Below, one piece after another: positions 7,394 through 15,112 of a stretch of 38,520 nt of DNA. The stretch lies in contig JACNKV010000085.1 of assembly GCA_014381855.1 (NCBI GenBank), forward strand, positions 1 to 38,520. The letters run 5' to 3'. The notes below the pieces were generated by a model. The model was not told the DNA's origin. It was given only the letters and a program-made list of their open reading frames with translations, and did no database searches. Each line of letters starts with the position of its first letter. Position 1 is the first letter of the stretch. Both the position numbers and the translations under genes were made by a program. The stretch comes from Fidelibacterota bacterium (GTDB taxonomy: Bacteria > Fidelibacterota > Marinisomatia > Marinisomatales > JACNKV01).

Positions 7394-9463
7394 TTAACGT
7401 TGTTGCTTGAGCTCTTCGGGTTTTGTGCGGCCAACCGCAGATTCAATGATCAATGTGATAATGGCTAAAATAAGAAATATCCGCCACAATGAACGTCCGT
7501 ATCGGATGGAGTTTAATTCCTTCGTTAAATCAACAGAAGGCTCAATCCAACGGGTTTTATCGCTCGGGAGGAATTTACGCACGTCAGACTCCGGCATTCG
7601 GTTGGAGGGATATTCTCTGGGAGATAAACGGGTAGAAAAAGCGGTGTACGGATACCCATCAGACCGAACATTATACGATCCCAATTCAGTTGTCTGAGTA
7701 ATGTTTAGCGCTTCACGATTAAAATCAGGGATGAGTAAAATGGATTGCCCGGATGGCGTTTCGAGAGACCACTGCGTATTGATAAGCTCCCGGTCAAGTT
7801 TAATGGTTTTTGTCTCGCCGACCACAATGGACTTAGTATTCGATTCATCAGTTGCAAGAAGCAAGAGAATTCGATGCAGAATCGGGACCATCAATCCACG
7901 TACAGGAAGGTCATTCCAATCAAGATCGACCAGCGAAGTAAAATAATAAATTGTGCCGTTATGCACCTGAATTTCTGTCAAATATGGATGAGATTTTCCC
8001 ACGTTCAGAATTGTGGTTTCATTTATCACGTTTTTAGTTTCAACATACCGAAATATCTGAGGGAGCTCACTTTGGATATCCCGCAAATTTAAATCGGCAA
8101 GGATAGGGTGGTCATCCATTTTAGGCGCCACAGAAAAATAGGCTTCCCCGCTTAACTTGTGTAAATCAATACTTTCAGGGATACCAACCGCTCCCTCCAT
8201 TTTATTGTCTTTCAACGCTGCCTGCTGCTCCCCGGCAAACCACAAAACACCACCGCCTCTGCGTAAAAACGCCTGAATATCTTCAACTGCTTTATTCGAC
8301 ATCTTGCCCGGATTGTGCAAAATTAAAACGTCGCTTTCATCCAAATAAAGTCTGTTTATTGAGGAAGTAATCTGCGGACGAATAAATAAAAATCCCGATT
8401 GGTTATCGATAGAGGACAATGCCGTTTCAAGAAGGAACAGTTCTCCTTTTGAGTTTCCGACTAAAGTAATGGCAATTTGCTCCGGAATGGGCAGTTCAAA
8501 ATTCCATTGATTATCCGGAGCATACTCATCATCGGGGAGAATCACTTTTCCTCGAATAATTCCACTTTTCCCCGGATAGGCTTGAAACAGGAATTCTTTC
8601 GTCTTTTCCGGTTGGAATGTAGACACAACTTGTCCAAGACGTTCATCATTTAAATAGAGTTCAACTGCATGATTTTTTTTAACCGTCTTTCCATCGTTGG
8701 CAATTCTCGTATTCAATTTTAACAGATGATTTGGTAAGCGTATTTGACTGACAGCCTGCACATCTCTGAGCGACAAGTTTTCTGTAACCGGTGATTGTCC
8801 TAAACAATAGAACCGCCAAGATGTTTCCTTTAACTTCAGTTTTTGCAATTCCTGTATGTCCAACGGTCGAGAGAAATCACTAATAAGGAAACACTCACGG
8901 TTTGGTGTTGATGCTGTTATCGATGTTATAACGGATTCTACAACGGGAAATAATCGGTCGGCAGTATAAGCTTGCGGAACAGATTTGAGAATTTCATTTA
9001 TGGTGTTGATATTCGGTTCACCATCATACAATATTTTTACAGGATTTGTCTGATAAAGCTCTACGTTTGTTTTTCCTTCGAATACATCCAAAATATTTGG
9101 AATGGAATTTTTCCCTGATTCCAACAATGACGTTCCGTCAATTTTCGCAGCCATACTAGCAGAGTTATCAAGGATGATAATCACGGTTGACTCTCTTTCT
9201 CCTGCTTCCCACCCGGATAAAAATCCCTGCTGAACCGGACGAGCAAACATCAGCACCAAGAAAATGATCGCCAATACACGCAATAGAATTAACAGCCATT
9301 GCCGCAGTTTTAATTTTCGGAGTGTTTCATGCTCAAGTTCCTGGATGAAGCGCAACGTACTAAACTCAATTTCTCGCGTATTTTTTAACGAGATAAGATG
9401 AATAATTATTGGGATGCTCGCAGCTGCCAATCCCCATAAAATGGTTGGTGATAAAAATGTCAT
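7394..9463 (-). CDS. BatA-like membrane protein with von Willebrand A domain
   Basis: A 689-residue protein beginning with the N-terminal domain often named 'aerotolerance regulator' (BatA N-terminal type): FLSPTILWGLAAASIPIIIHL and the IEFSTLRFIQEL stretch (about 1-45), flanked by membrane helices near 7-24 and 56-75. A von Willebrand A domain follows with an intact MIDAS start, DNSAS (99-103). Further on is a region resembling a class-I amidotransferase/DUF4159-like fold (VLILHNPGKMSNKAVEDIQ, then FLRRGGGVLWFAGE), and a C-terminal membrane helix (LWRIFLILAIITLIIES). Proteins of this kind usually sit with a MoxR ATPase and DUF58 protein; neither is visible here, and the neighbour is hflX. 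A role in envelope or stress physiology is plausible but unproven. Confidence 0.8.
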   Translation of the reverse strand: MTFLSPTILWGLAAASIPIIIHLISLKNTREIEFSTLRFIQELEHETLRKLKLRQWLLILLRVLAIIFLVLMFARPVQQGFLSGWEAGERESTVIIILDNSASMAAKIDGTSLLESGKNSIPNILDVFEGKTNVELYQTNPVKILYDGEPNINTINEILKSVPQAYTADRLFPVVESVITSITASTPNRECFLISDFSRPLDIQELQKLKLKETSWRFYCLGQSPVTENLSLRDVQAVSQIRLPNHLLKLNTRIANDGKTVKKNHAVELYLNDERLGQVVSTFQPEKTKEFLFQAYPGKSGIIRGKVILPDDEYAPDNQWNFELPIPEQIAITLVGNSKGELFLLETALSSIDNQSGFLFIRPQITSSINRLYLDESDVLILHNPGKMSNKAVEDIQAFLRRGGGVLWFAGEQQAALKDNKMEGAVGIPESIDLHKLSGEAYFSVAPKMDDHPILADLNLRDIQSELPQIFRYVETKNVINETTILNVGKSHPYLTEIQVHNGTIYYFTSLVDLDWNDLPVRGLMVPILHRILLLLATDESNTKSIVVGETKTIKLDRELINTQWSLETPSGQSILLIPDFNREALNITQTTELGSYNVRSDGYPYTAFSTRLSPREYPSNRMPESDVRKFLPSDKTRWIEPSVDLTKELNSIRYGRSLWRIFLILAIITLIIESAVGRTKPEELKQQR

Positions 9464-9610
9464 TCGTTTATCTATCCTGAATTATCGATAGCATTTGCCA
9501 CAACAGGCACGTGACACAAAGGATTATTATAATAGGAGTTATGTGAAATAACACGATTATTATTTTGGAAATTAATTTTGTTCTCTGTCTTCTTTATCAT
9601 TAATAATAGT

Positions 9611-9636
9611 CCGTGTTTATCTGCGTTTATCCGTGG
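9611..9636. repeat. Decamer tandem repeat
   Basis: In the 186-bp gap between the BatA-like and lipid-kinase-like genes, the + strand reads CCGTGTTTAT, CTGCGTTTAT, CCGTGG: about 2.5 copies of a decamer (consensus CYGYGTTTAT). I recall near-identical strings scattered through intergenic DNA of many environmental bacteria, but that was not verified here. No gene is seen in the rest of the gap. Confidence 0.6.
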
Positions 9637-9649
9637 CTGATTAAAGAAG

Positions 9650-10246
9650 CTATACAACGTTACATCCAAAATAATACAGCCCGTACATTACCGCACCGGA
9701 CAAAACCGGTATTCGGACATTGTCATCTATTGGAATTGGAAAAAGTTCCACAAGCATTGCCGTGACGGCTCCCATGATTCTTATGAAAAAAGAAACGTCG
9801 GTATAAAAAGCGACGACGGTCAAACAGGAAACGAATCCGGCAAGTGACCCTTCAAGCGTTTTCTTTCCGATGTGAATCCGACCGTATTTCAACCCCACAA
9901 TCGCCGCAACGGAATCCCCCACAGATAAAAACAGCATGGCCGGAATGGCAACCTCTTTTTGGAACAGAATGACGGTAAGAAATACACCTGTCATTACCCA
10001 GGTTGCACCGGTGAACCTGCCCTCTACTTCGTCTGTTTTCATCATCACATGAAGCCACCGGCGGAAGAATTGGTGGAGTCTATCATTTTTCAATCGAAAT
10101 ACATCAATAATAACAGAGAGCAATAATAAACTTCCCGTGATGATAATCATCTCAGTTTTTGTTGAAATGAAAAACCAGTAACCTAGCGGAAATATCATAT
10201 TCCCTAGATGAAATACTTTTCTGTATATGTCTCCTTTTTTGAGCAT
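9650..10246 (-). CDS. CTP-dependent diacylglycerol/dolichol/phytol kinase-like membrane protein
   Basis: A 198-residue polytopic membrane protein of the group containing yeast Dgk1, SEC59 dolichol kinase, plant VTE5/FOLK and some CDP-diglyceride synthase-like proteins. An R-K-x-x-H element near the N-terminus (RKVFHL, 9-14) is followed by the nucleotide motif GDSVAAIVGLKYGR (110-123) and GKKTLEGS (127-134). The last part contains PIDDNVRIPVLSG, equivalent to the family's D-N-x-x-I-P segment. These motifs fit a CTP-using lipid-alcohol kinase. The physiological substrate in a bacterium is unknown; undecaprenol, diacylglycerol or an isoprenoid alcohol are candidates. It lies downstream of the PASTA gene on the same strand, after a repeat-bearing 108-bp spacer. 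Confidence 0.8.
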   Translation of the reverse strand: MLKKGDIYRKVFHLGNMIFPLGYWFFISTKTEMIIITGSLLLLSVIIDVFRLKNDRLHQFFRRWLHVMMKTDEVEGRFTGATWVMTGVFLTVILFQKEVAIPAMLFLSVGDSVAAIVGLKYGRIHIGKKTLEGSLAGFVSCLTVVAFYTDVSFFIRIMGAVTAMLVELFPIPIDDNVRIPVLSGAVMYGLYYFGCNVV

Positions 10247-10252
10247 AGGGTT

Positions 10253-10354
10253 ATGTGTTAGGGTGATAGGGGTTTGTGGTTCAAAATTTGTTTTGTATTC
10301 CTACTCATATTTATTGTAAACTGTTAGTTTTCTATGTCTCCTGTCTCCTGTCTC
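10253..10354 (-). repeat. Dispersed intergenic repeat, copy A
   Basis: This fills the spacer after the PASTA gene stop. On the + strand it contains GTTAGGGTG-like heptad sequence, then the core opening TTCAAAATTTGTTTTGT (from about 10280), then TATGTCTCC (from 10333) with TGTCTCC repeated three times. Copy B at 34753-34856 matches the ~65-base core at about three quarters of positions by hand alignment, in the same orientation relative to its operon. Confidence 0.6.
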
Positions 10355-11113
10355 CTAATCTCTTCCCATCATTTCGTCAAAAACATCCTGCATATCCAAC
10401 ACACTGACGGTAATATCTATGGGCATTGATCTATCTAAAACCGTTTCGGCTTCAATAGATTGACTCAATACGGTATAAGGAATTAAGTCTTCATTTTGCC
10501 GGTATTCGACACGCCCTAATGTTAGTCCTGCCTTTTTCAGATGTTTTTCGGCATTATCCATACTTAATCCAAACAAATTAGGAATTTGAAAAAAGTTCGG
10601 AGGCATTCCTTTGCTTACTGTCATGTGGATTCCAAATCCTTTTTTTAACATATCACCACCTTTGGGTGATTGCCAGGCAATTGTTCCTTTGGGATAATTT
10701 GGATTATACTCTGTGTACACCGTATCCACAACCAATCCAATTTGCTGAAGAAGAAGCTCAGCACTTCTCACCGTATGTCCGATAAGTTTTGGAACAGATA
10801 CTAATTTTTCCGGTTGGGATATTTTTAGTCTCACCGTTCTCCCCGGTTTTACCATCTTTCCGGGTTCCGGATATTGATCAACCACCGTATTGGGTGCAGC
10901 ATAGTTTGAATAGATCGTATCTTCAACGATTGCTTTAAATCCTTCTGAAATTAAAATACGCCGTGCTTGATACAATGGCCGATGCCGGACATTCGCTAAA
11001 ACATGTTTCTGATCAGCACGAACATACATGGGCATGATAACTGTCTCTAATAAGAGCAGCCCGGCAGCCATTATCACACCAATTGCAATCAAATAATGTA
11101 ATAGTGGTTTCAT
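10355..11113 (-). CDS. Membrane-anchored PASTA-domain protein
   Basis: A 252-residue protein with a single N-terminal membrane anchor (about 8-28) followed by three PASTA repeats (about 36-98, 103-167 and 175-237). The repeats show the usual P-x-L/V-x-G...A...L...G pattern (for example VPKLIGHTVRSAELLLQQIGL and IPNLFGLSMDNAEKHLKKAGL, each slightly degenerate) and the G/SxP...G turn. A short acidic tail ends the protein. PASTA domains typically bind peptidoglycan or muropeptides outside the membrane. There is no kinase or penicillin-binding domain. The start overlaps the rsmB stop in ATGA, so it is translationally coupled to a def-fmt-rsmB operon, where Firmicutes carry the PASTA kinase PrkC. 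An envelope-sensing or scaffolding role is inferred. Confidence 0.88.
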   Translation of the reverse strand: MKPLLHYLIAIGVIMAAGLLLLETVIMPMYVRADQKHVLANVRHRPLYQARRILISEGFKAIVEDTIYSNYAAPNTVVDQYPEPGKMVKPGRTVRLKISQPEKLVSVPKLIGHTVRSAELLLQQIGLVVDTVYTEYNPNYPKGTIAWQSPKGGDMLKKGFGIHMTVSKGMPPNFFQIPNLFGLSMDNAEKHLKKAGLTLGRVEYRQNEDLIPYTVLSQSIEAETVLDRSMPIDITVSVLDMQDVFDEMMGRD

Positions 11114-12378
11114 ATTTTTCGTTCCATCTTCACAGCATACATACCATCTGTATGTGACGTGTGCGGAGAAAGTTCCAGTGTATCTTTGACATGAAATCCA
11201 TCGTTTAATTTAAGGAATGCTTCAACTACATTCCAATTCTCTTCGGGCTCAAGCGAACACGTGGAATAAAGCAATATTCCCCCGGGTTTTACATATTGAC
11301 TTACATTTTGTAATATATCCAATTGAAGTGAACTCATTTCATGTATCTGTTCCGGTGATCGCCGCCATTTAATATCCGGTCTCCGACCAATCACACCTGT
11401 CCCTGTGCAGGGGGCATCAACCATAATTCTATCAGCCATGGGATATACATCCTTCGTGGCATCTTTTACGCCCCACTGAATATTGGTCATCTCATGTCGC
11501 TGTACGTCATGCTTCCCCAGATTTACTCGTTCCGGGTTACTGTCGTATGCCAGAATTTCCCCATCGGCATTCATCCGTTCGCCACAATATAATGCCTTTG
11601 TTCCGGGGGCAGCACAGACATCCAGGAGGGTTTCTCCGGGCTGTGGGTCTAACAATTCAACCACCATTCCGGCTCCGCGGTCTTGGAATGAGAACGAGCT
11701 GTTCAGAAACAGCGGATGATGACGTAATTTATCACCGCCTTTTTTAACATGATAAAATCGGTCTGTCCCGGGGATGGTTTCACACAGGATATTATCTTGT
11801 AAAAGCAACTCAATAAATGTTGCTTCGTCAATTTTTAACACATTTCGCCTAACAGTCAAATTTGCCGGTGTATTCAACATTAAACATAAATGTGTTACGT
11901 CATCTCCAAATTGAGACTCCCAACGACGATATAACCACTCCGGCATTGAAACCCATTCAGAAAATGTTGCATTGTCCGGTTTTGTGTCCTTATCGACATT
12001 CTTTAGTTTCCTAAGCACAGCATTCACCAATCCTGATGTGTGTCGTCCTACACGTTTCTTTGTCAATTCAACTGCAGAATGTATCACTGCATAATCGGGG
12101 GTTTTATCATCCATGATCAATTCGTAAACGGCAATTTCTAACAAAGTTAATAACCGTGGCTGTAGCGTGTTAATTGGTTTTGTAAGCGCAGAATCAATCC
12201 ACAAATCAAGCCTGCGTTTCCATCGCAGGACTTCCCGCGTTAGTACGAGGGTTCGTTGTCGATCTGAGGTGCTGATATGTGTATCGTTATAGTAAGAATC
12301 AGTAAGATATTTCAGACGATAATTCGTTTTTCGGAATTGCTCCAGGATATTCAGGGCATGTTCACGTGCGTCACTCAT
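11110..12378 (-). CDS. rsmB: 16S rRNA (cytosine-967 C5)-methyltransferase RsmB
   Basis: A 422-residue RsmB/Sun enzyme that methylates C967 of 16S rRNA using SAM. The N-terminal third is the NusB-like RNA-binding domain (about 1-130). The Rossmann methyltransferase domain has motif I LLDVCAAPGT (251-260) and the two conserved cysteines of this family: Cys324 in DAPCTGTG and catalytic Cys374 in YSTCS. Length is normal. It overlaps fmt by one base (TAATG) and the PASTA gene by four (ATGA), so def/fmt/rsmB/PASTA form a tightly coupled unit. The assignment to RsmB rather than RsmF rests on the NusB-like N-terminus and on the fmt neighbour. Confidence 0.95.
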   Translation of the reverse strand: MSDAREHALNILEQFRKTNYRLKYLTDSYYNDTHISTSDRQRTLVLTREVLRWKRRLDLWIDSALTKPINTLQPRLLTLLEIAVYELIMDDKTPDYAVIHSAVELTKKRVGRHTSGLVNAVLRKLKNVDKDTKPDNATFSEWVSMPEWLYRRWESQFGDDVTHLCLMLNTPANLTVRRNVLKIDEATFIELLLQDNILCETIPGTDRFYHVKKGGDKLRHHPLFLNSSFSFQDRGAGMVVELLDPQPGETLLDVCAAPGTKALYCGERMNADGEILAYDSNPERVNLGKHDVQRHEMTNIQWGVKDATKDVYPMADRIMVDAPCTGTGVIGRRPDIKWRRSPEQIHEMSSLQLDILQNVSQYVKPGGILLYSTCSLEPEENWNVVEAFLKLNDGFHVKDTLELSPHTSHTDGMYAVKMERKI

Positions 12379-13310
12379 TAGGTTCCAAGTATGTCCCCGA
12401 GCTTCAAGAAAGAACCTTTTAAAAAGTCGGCAATTTCCATCTTCTTTTTCCCTTCTCGCTGAAGAGATAAAATAGACAATGAGCCATCACCTGTTTGAAC
12501 AATTAAACTGGTTTTTGTGAGTTCTGTAACCGTCCCTGGTGTCGCTTTATGCTTAGTACTCGAAACCACACCTGTTTTAAGTATTTTTATGCGCGTTGAA
12601 TCTTTCGTCGTAAATGCTCCGGGAACCGGTGTTATCCCACGAACGATATTTCGGATTATTTTGGCTGAGTTTGACCAATTGATTTCCCGTTCCTCGGGGC
12701 GAATCTTTGGGGCGGATGTTGCACTTGAATGATCCTGGGAAGTAAGTTGAACAGTCTTTGTCTCTATGGCATCCATCGTTTTAGTCAGTAATTCTGCACC
12801 GGCTATACTCATTTTCTCTGACATCGTTCCGTAAGTATCCTCAGAGGTAATTTCCATTTTCTTTTGGATGAGTATTTTCCCTGTATCCACTTTTGTATCA
12901 AGAAGAAACGTGGTCAAACCGGTGCTGGAATCCCCATTCATAATCGCACGCTGTATGGGGGCAGCTCCACGATAAGCCGGCAGAAGTGAACCATGCAAAT
13001 TAACAGATCCAACAACGGGAATCGCTAATAATTTTTTTGGGAGGATTCTGTATGCAACCACGGCAAACAGACCCGGGGAAAGGTCTGTTAACCGACTGAT
13101 GAGAGACGCTTCCTTCAGAGATTCTGCGAATATAACCGGTAATTTCAGGTCAACCGCAGCACGATGGACATCAGAAATTCGTTCTTTTTTACCTCTTCCC
13201 ATACGTTTTGGCGGATTTGTAACGACCGCAACCACCTCATGAGAAGATGCGTTTAAACGTTGAAGACAGGGCACAGCAAACTCCGGGTTTCCCATAAAAA
13301 TCACCCGCAT
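12378..13310 (-). CDS. fmt: Methionyl-tRNA formyltransferase
   Basis: A 310-residue Fmt that formylates initiator Met-tRNA using 10-formyl-THF. The catalytic triad equivalents are visible: Asn104 and His106 in VNLHGSLLP, and Asp142 in DTKVDTG. The signature SLLPAYRGAAPIQ spans 108-120. The C-terminal tRNA-binding OB-like domain (from about 205) begins after the linker at IRPEEREINW. Length is close to the E. coli enzyme (315 aa). It precedes rsmB with a one-base overlap and follows def after a 69-bp spacer (13311-13379) in which nothing distinctive is seen. Together with def it carries out the start and end of the N-formyl cycle. Identification is secure. Confidence 0.97.
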   Translation of the reverse strand: MRVIFMGNPEFAVPCLQRLNASSHEVVAVVTNPPKRMGRGKKERISDVHRAAVDLKLPVIFAESLKEASLISRLTDLSPGLFAVVAYRILPKKLLAIPVVGSVNLHGSLLPAYRGAAPIQRAIMNGDSSTGLTTFLLDTKVDTGKILIQKKMEITSEDTYGTMSEKMSIAGAELLTKTMDAIETKTVQLTSQDHSSATSAPKIRPEEREINWSNSAKIIRNIVRGITPVPGAFTTKDSTRIKILKTGVVSSTKHKATPGTVTELTKTSLIVQTGDGSLSILSLQREGKKKMEIADFLKGSFLKLGDILGT

Positions 13311-13379
13311 TTTTCGTCTCCTGAAAAAAGGTAGATTATGTTGAACCTGGAAATTCCGTTCAGAAAATAGTACAAAAAA

Positions 13380-13925
13380 TCAGACGCTCCCGGATTGCCT
13401 CTCAGAATACCGTACCATCGCCTGTCTTTCAATCTCTTTCAGATCTTGTTTATATTGAAGTTTTTGAACCTGACTCACTTTATCCGTAATTAAAACACCA
13501 TTCAGATGATCTGTTTCATGCTGAATCGCCCGCGCTGTCAAACCACTAAACTTCTCAACATGATTATTTCTGTCCATATCCTGATATTCAAGCGTGATTA
13601 TTTCAGGACGTGTAATCTCCAATCGGACACCGGGAATAGATAAGCACCCTTCTGAATCTTTGGATTTTCCCTCTGTTGCAATAATTTTACTATTAACAAA
13701 TATCCGCGGTTCCCCGCCATCATTTTCATCTTCCCCCGGAATGTGCAATATAAACAAATTCATGTCCAAATTAACTTGATTTGCAGCCAATCCGACCCCT
13801 TCACTCTCATACATTGCATCAAACATATCATCAATGATTGGAGGAAGTAACGAAAATTCTTCAACCGGCAAACACGCCTTTCGAAGAATAGGATCTCCTA
13901 ATTTTATGATTTCTTTTACCGGCAC
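13380..13925 (-). CDS. def: Peptide deformylase
   Basis: A 181-residue metalloenzyme that removes the formyl group from nascent polypeptides. All three motifs are intact: GVGLAANQ (43-50), EGCLS (92-96, metal ligand Cys94) and QHETDH (135-140, ligands His136 and His140 with catalytic Glu137). The start is a GTG at 13925, giving MPVKEIIKLGDP, which aligns with the usual family N-terminus; no strong ribosome site precedes it. Its start is five bases after the yajC stop, so translation may be coupled to yajC. The C-terminal ~30 residues form a basic/acidic tail as is common in type 1 enzymes. Confidence 0.97.
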   Translation of the reverse strand: MPVKEIIKLGDPILRKACLPVEEFSLLPPIIDDMFDAMYESEGVGLAANQVNLDMNLFILHIPGEDENDGGEPRIFVNSKIIATEGKSKDSEGCLSIPGVRLEITRPEIITLEYQDMDRNNHVEKFSGLTARAIQHETDHLNGVLITDKVSQVQKLQYKQDLKEIERQAMVRYSERQSGSV

Positions 13926-13930
13926 TAATT

Positions 13931-14269
13931 CTAATTTTCTACGATGGAGGTGTCCTCTTCGGTCACACTTCCGGCTAATCCGGCAATTGCAGATCGATTA
14001 ACCGTGAGGTCATTGTTTTTACCCGTTTTCAAAATGACAACCGTTCCTTTTGCCTTTAACCCGGAAATCACACCATGGATACCACCAATCGTGATAACCT
14101 TATCGCCTTTTTTTAGGTTCTCCAGCATAGTTTTTTTCTCTTTTTGCCTTTTTGATTGCGGACGAATCATCAGAAAGTAAATAATTCCCATAATGATGAT
14201 AAATGGTAAGAATGCAGCAATCCCACCGCCTTGTCCACCACCTCCGGCCATTGCATAGATTATTTCCAA
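13931..14269 (-). CDS. yajC: Preprotein translocase subunit YajC (TTG start)
   Basis: YajC is the small membrane partner of SecDF in the Sec translocon. A glycine-rich start (MAGGGGQGGG) is followed by one membrane helix (AAFLPFIIIMGIIYFLMI), the RPQxKRxKE motif typical of the family (RPQSKRQKEKK), and the cytoplasmic domain with LKKGDKVITIGGIHG. I set the start at the TTG at 14269 because an AAGGAG ribosome site sits six bases upstream (14276-14281). It gives MEIIYAMAGGGG, 112 residues, a normal size. A longer frame to 14410 would add an implausible polar N-terminus; the ATG at 14251 is the other option. secD and secF are not visible. It heads the def-fmt-rsmB run. Confidence 0.93.
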   Translation of the reverse strand: MEIIYAMAGGGGQGGGIAAFLPFIIIMGIIYFLMIRPQSKRQKEKKTMLENLKKGDKVITIGGIHGVISGLKAKGTVVILKTGKNNDLTVNRSAIAGLAGSVTEEDTSIVEN

Positions 14270-14480
14270 AACATACTCCTTTTTTATTAGTGTCAAATTT
14301 ACCGTTTTTATAGATCGTATACCAAGAAATTCACCTAAATTATTTTTCCTAAACCAAATTTCTGATTTCTTGTGTCCACATTGAAAAAAATGCTCCGACA
14401 ATCCTTGCACCTTCAGTGATATTTACGTACTTTTCATTGTGGGAAATATTAATTTTATACTTGAAAAATGGAGAATCATA
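14270..14480. other. Divergent intergenic region upstream of yajC
   Basis: AT-rich sequence between yajC (-) and the + strand genes. It should hold the yajC promoter on the - strand, where TATAAA in a suitable position is the best -10-like string, without a clear -35. A + strand TATACT at 14456-14461, about 20 bases before the small ORF at 14481, is the best promoter element seen on that strand. No gene is visible here. Confidence 0.35.
14276..14281 (-). promoter_or_regulatory. Ribosome-binding site deciding the yajC start
   Basis: The - strand AAGGAG, six bases before the TTG at 14269, is the clearest Shine-Dalgarno in this area. It argues for the non-ATG start of yajC. The overlapping ATG inside TATGTTTTGG is out of frame and stops after four codons. 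Confidence 0.7.
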
Positions 14481-14573
14481 ATGTTCAAATTACTTTTCAC
14501 ATTCATGCTCATTTCGTATTCCTTTCTGTTTGCTGAATTTACTTCAACTAAAAAGGTTCTACTCTTAAAATGA
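14481..14573 (+). CDS. Possible 30-residue secreted peptide or gene remnant
   Basis: A short frame with unusually good translation signals. GGAG at 14470-14473 lies seven bases before the ATG, and the product has a lysine followed by a long hydrophobic run and an A-E boundary (MFKLLFTFMLISYSFLFAEF), then TSTKKVLLLK and a TGA stop. This resembles a signal peptide with almost no mature protein. It could be a leader peptide, a small secreted peptide or the surviving 5' end of a decayed secreted-protein gene. The 52 bases before arfB continue with no recognisable homologous frame. Real expression is uncertain. Confidence 0.3.
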   Translation: MFKLLFTFMLISYSFLFAEFTSTKKVLLLK

Positions 14574-14625
14574 TGACCGTCATACATTTTAGGTCTCTAG
14601 TCTTTTTTAATATTCAAGGTTTGTT

Positions 14626-15057
14626 TTGATTCTTATTTCTTCAGATATCCACATTCGCGAAGACGAGCTACAGTTCAAATTTGTTCGATCAACAGGACCC
14701 GGTGGACAAAACGTTAATAAAGTAGCAACCGCTGTTCAGTTACGTTTTGATGTAATGAATTCACCTTCTCTGACGGATAAAGTGAAAAAACGACTACTCA
14801 TTACCGCAAAAAATAGAATGAACGACCGCGGGGAATTAATCATCGAGGCCAAACAGCACCGAACACAACATCAAAACCGGAAAGATGCAATCGACAGATT
14901 AATCAACCAGATAAAAGAGGCAGCAATAACACCGAAAACCAGAAAACCGACAAAACCGACCAAATCCTCTCAACGGAAAAGATTAGAGAAAAAACACCAA
15001 CGGGGAAAATTAAAAATAGCACGCAAAAAAGTGATCTTTGACAAAGACCAAGATTAA
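14626..15057 (+). CDS. arfB: Alternative ribosome-rescue factor / peptidyl-tRNA hydrolase ArfB
   Basis: A 143-residue ArfB (YaeJ) that hydrolyses peptidyl-tRNA on stalled non-stop ribosomes. The release-factor catalytic motif GGQ is present in STGPGGQNVNK (about 22-32). The C-terminus is a lysine/arginine-rich tail (KPTKPTKSSQRKRLEKK and onward), which in E. coli ArfB occupies the empty mRNA channel. The domain I seen in full-length RF1/RF2 is absent, excluding a canonical release factor. The start is a TTG at 14626 giving MILISSDIHI, which aligns with the start of E. coli ArfB (MIVIS...). It is monocistronic on the + strand and convergent with the polysaccharide operon; the 55-bp gap has only a weak five-bp GAAAC/GTTTC hairpin. 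Confidence 0.93.
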   Translation: MILISSDIHIREDELQFKFVRSTGPGGQNVNKVATAVQLRFDVMNSPSLTDKVKKRLLITAKNRMNDRGELIIEAKQHRTQHQNRKDAIDRLINQIKEAAITPKTRKPTKPTKSSQRKRLEKKHQRGKLKIARKKVIFDKDQD

Positions 15058-15112
15058 CTGAAACTCACGGTTTCTTTACTGTCGTTTCTCCTCTTACTTC
15101 TCTCTTATATAT

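Noticed and set aside
9472..9669. 65-codon - strand open frame between the BatA-like and kinase-like genes
   Set aside because: It runs through the decamer repeat, has no recognisable start signal or domain, and overlaps the neighbouring gene end.
14270..14410. Longer N-terminus for YajC
   Set aside because: The added residues are polar and unlike the family, while a strong AAGGAG site supports the TTG at 14269.
15060..15074. GAAAC/GTTTC hairpin after arfB as a terminator
   Set aside because: Only five A/T-rich base pairs with no proper T-tract; too weak to list as a feature.
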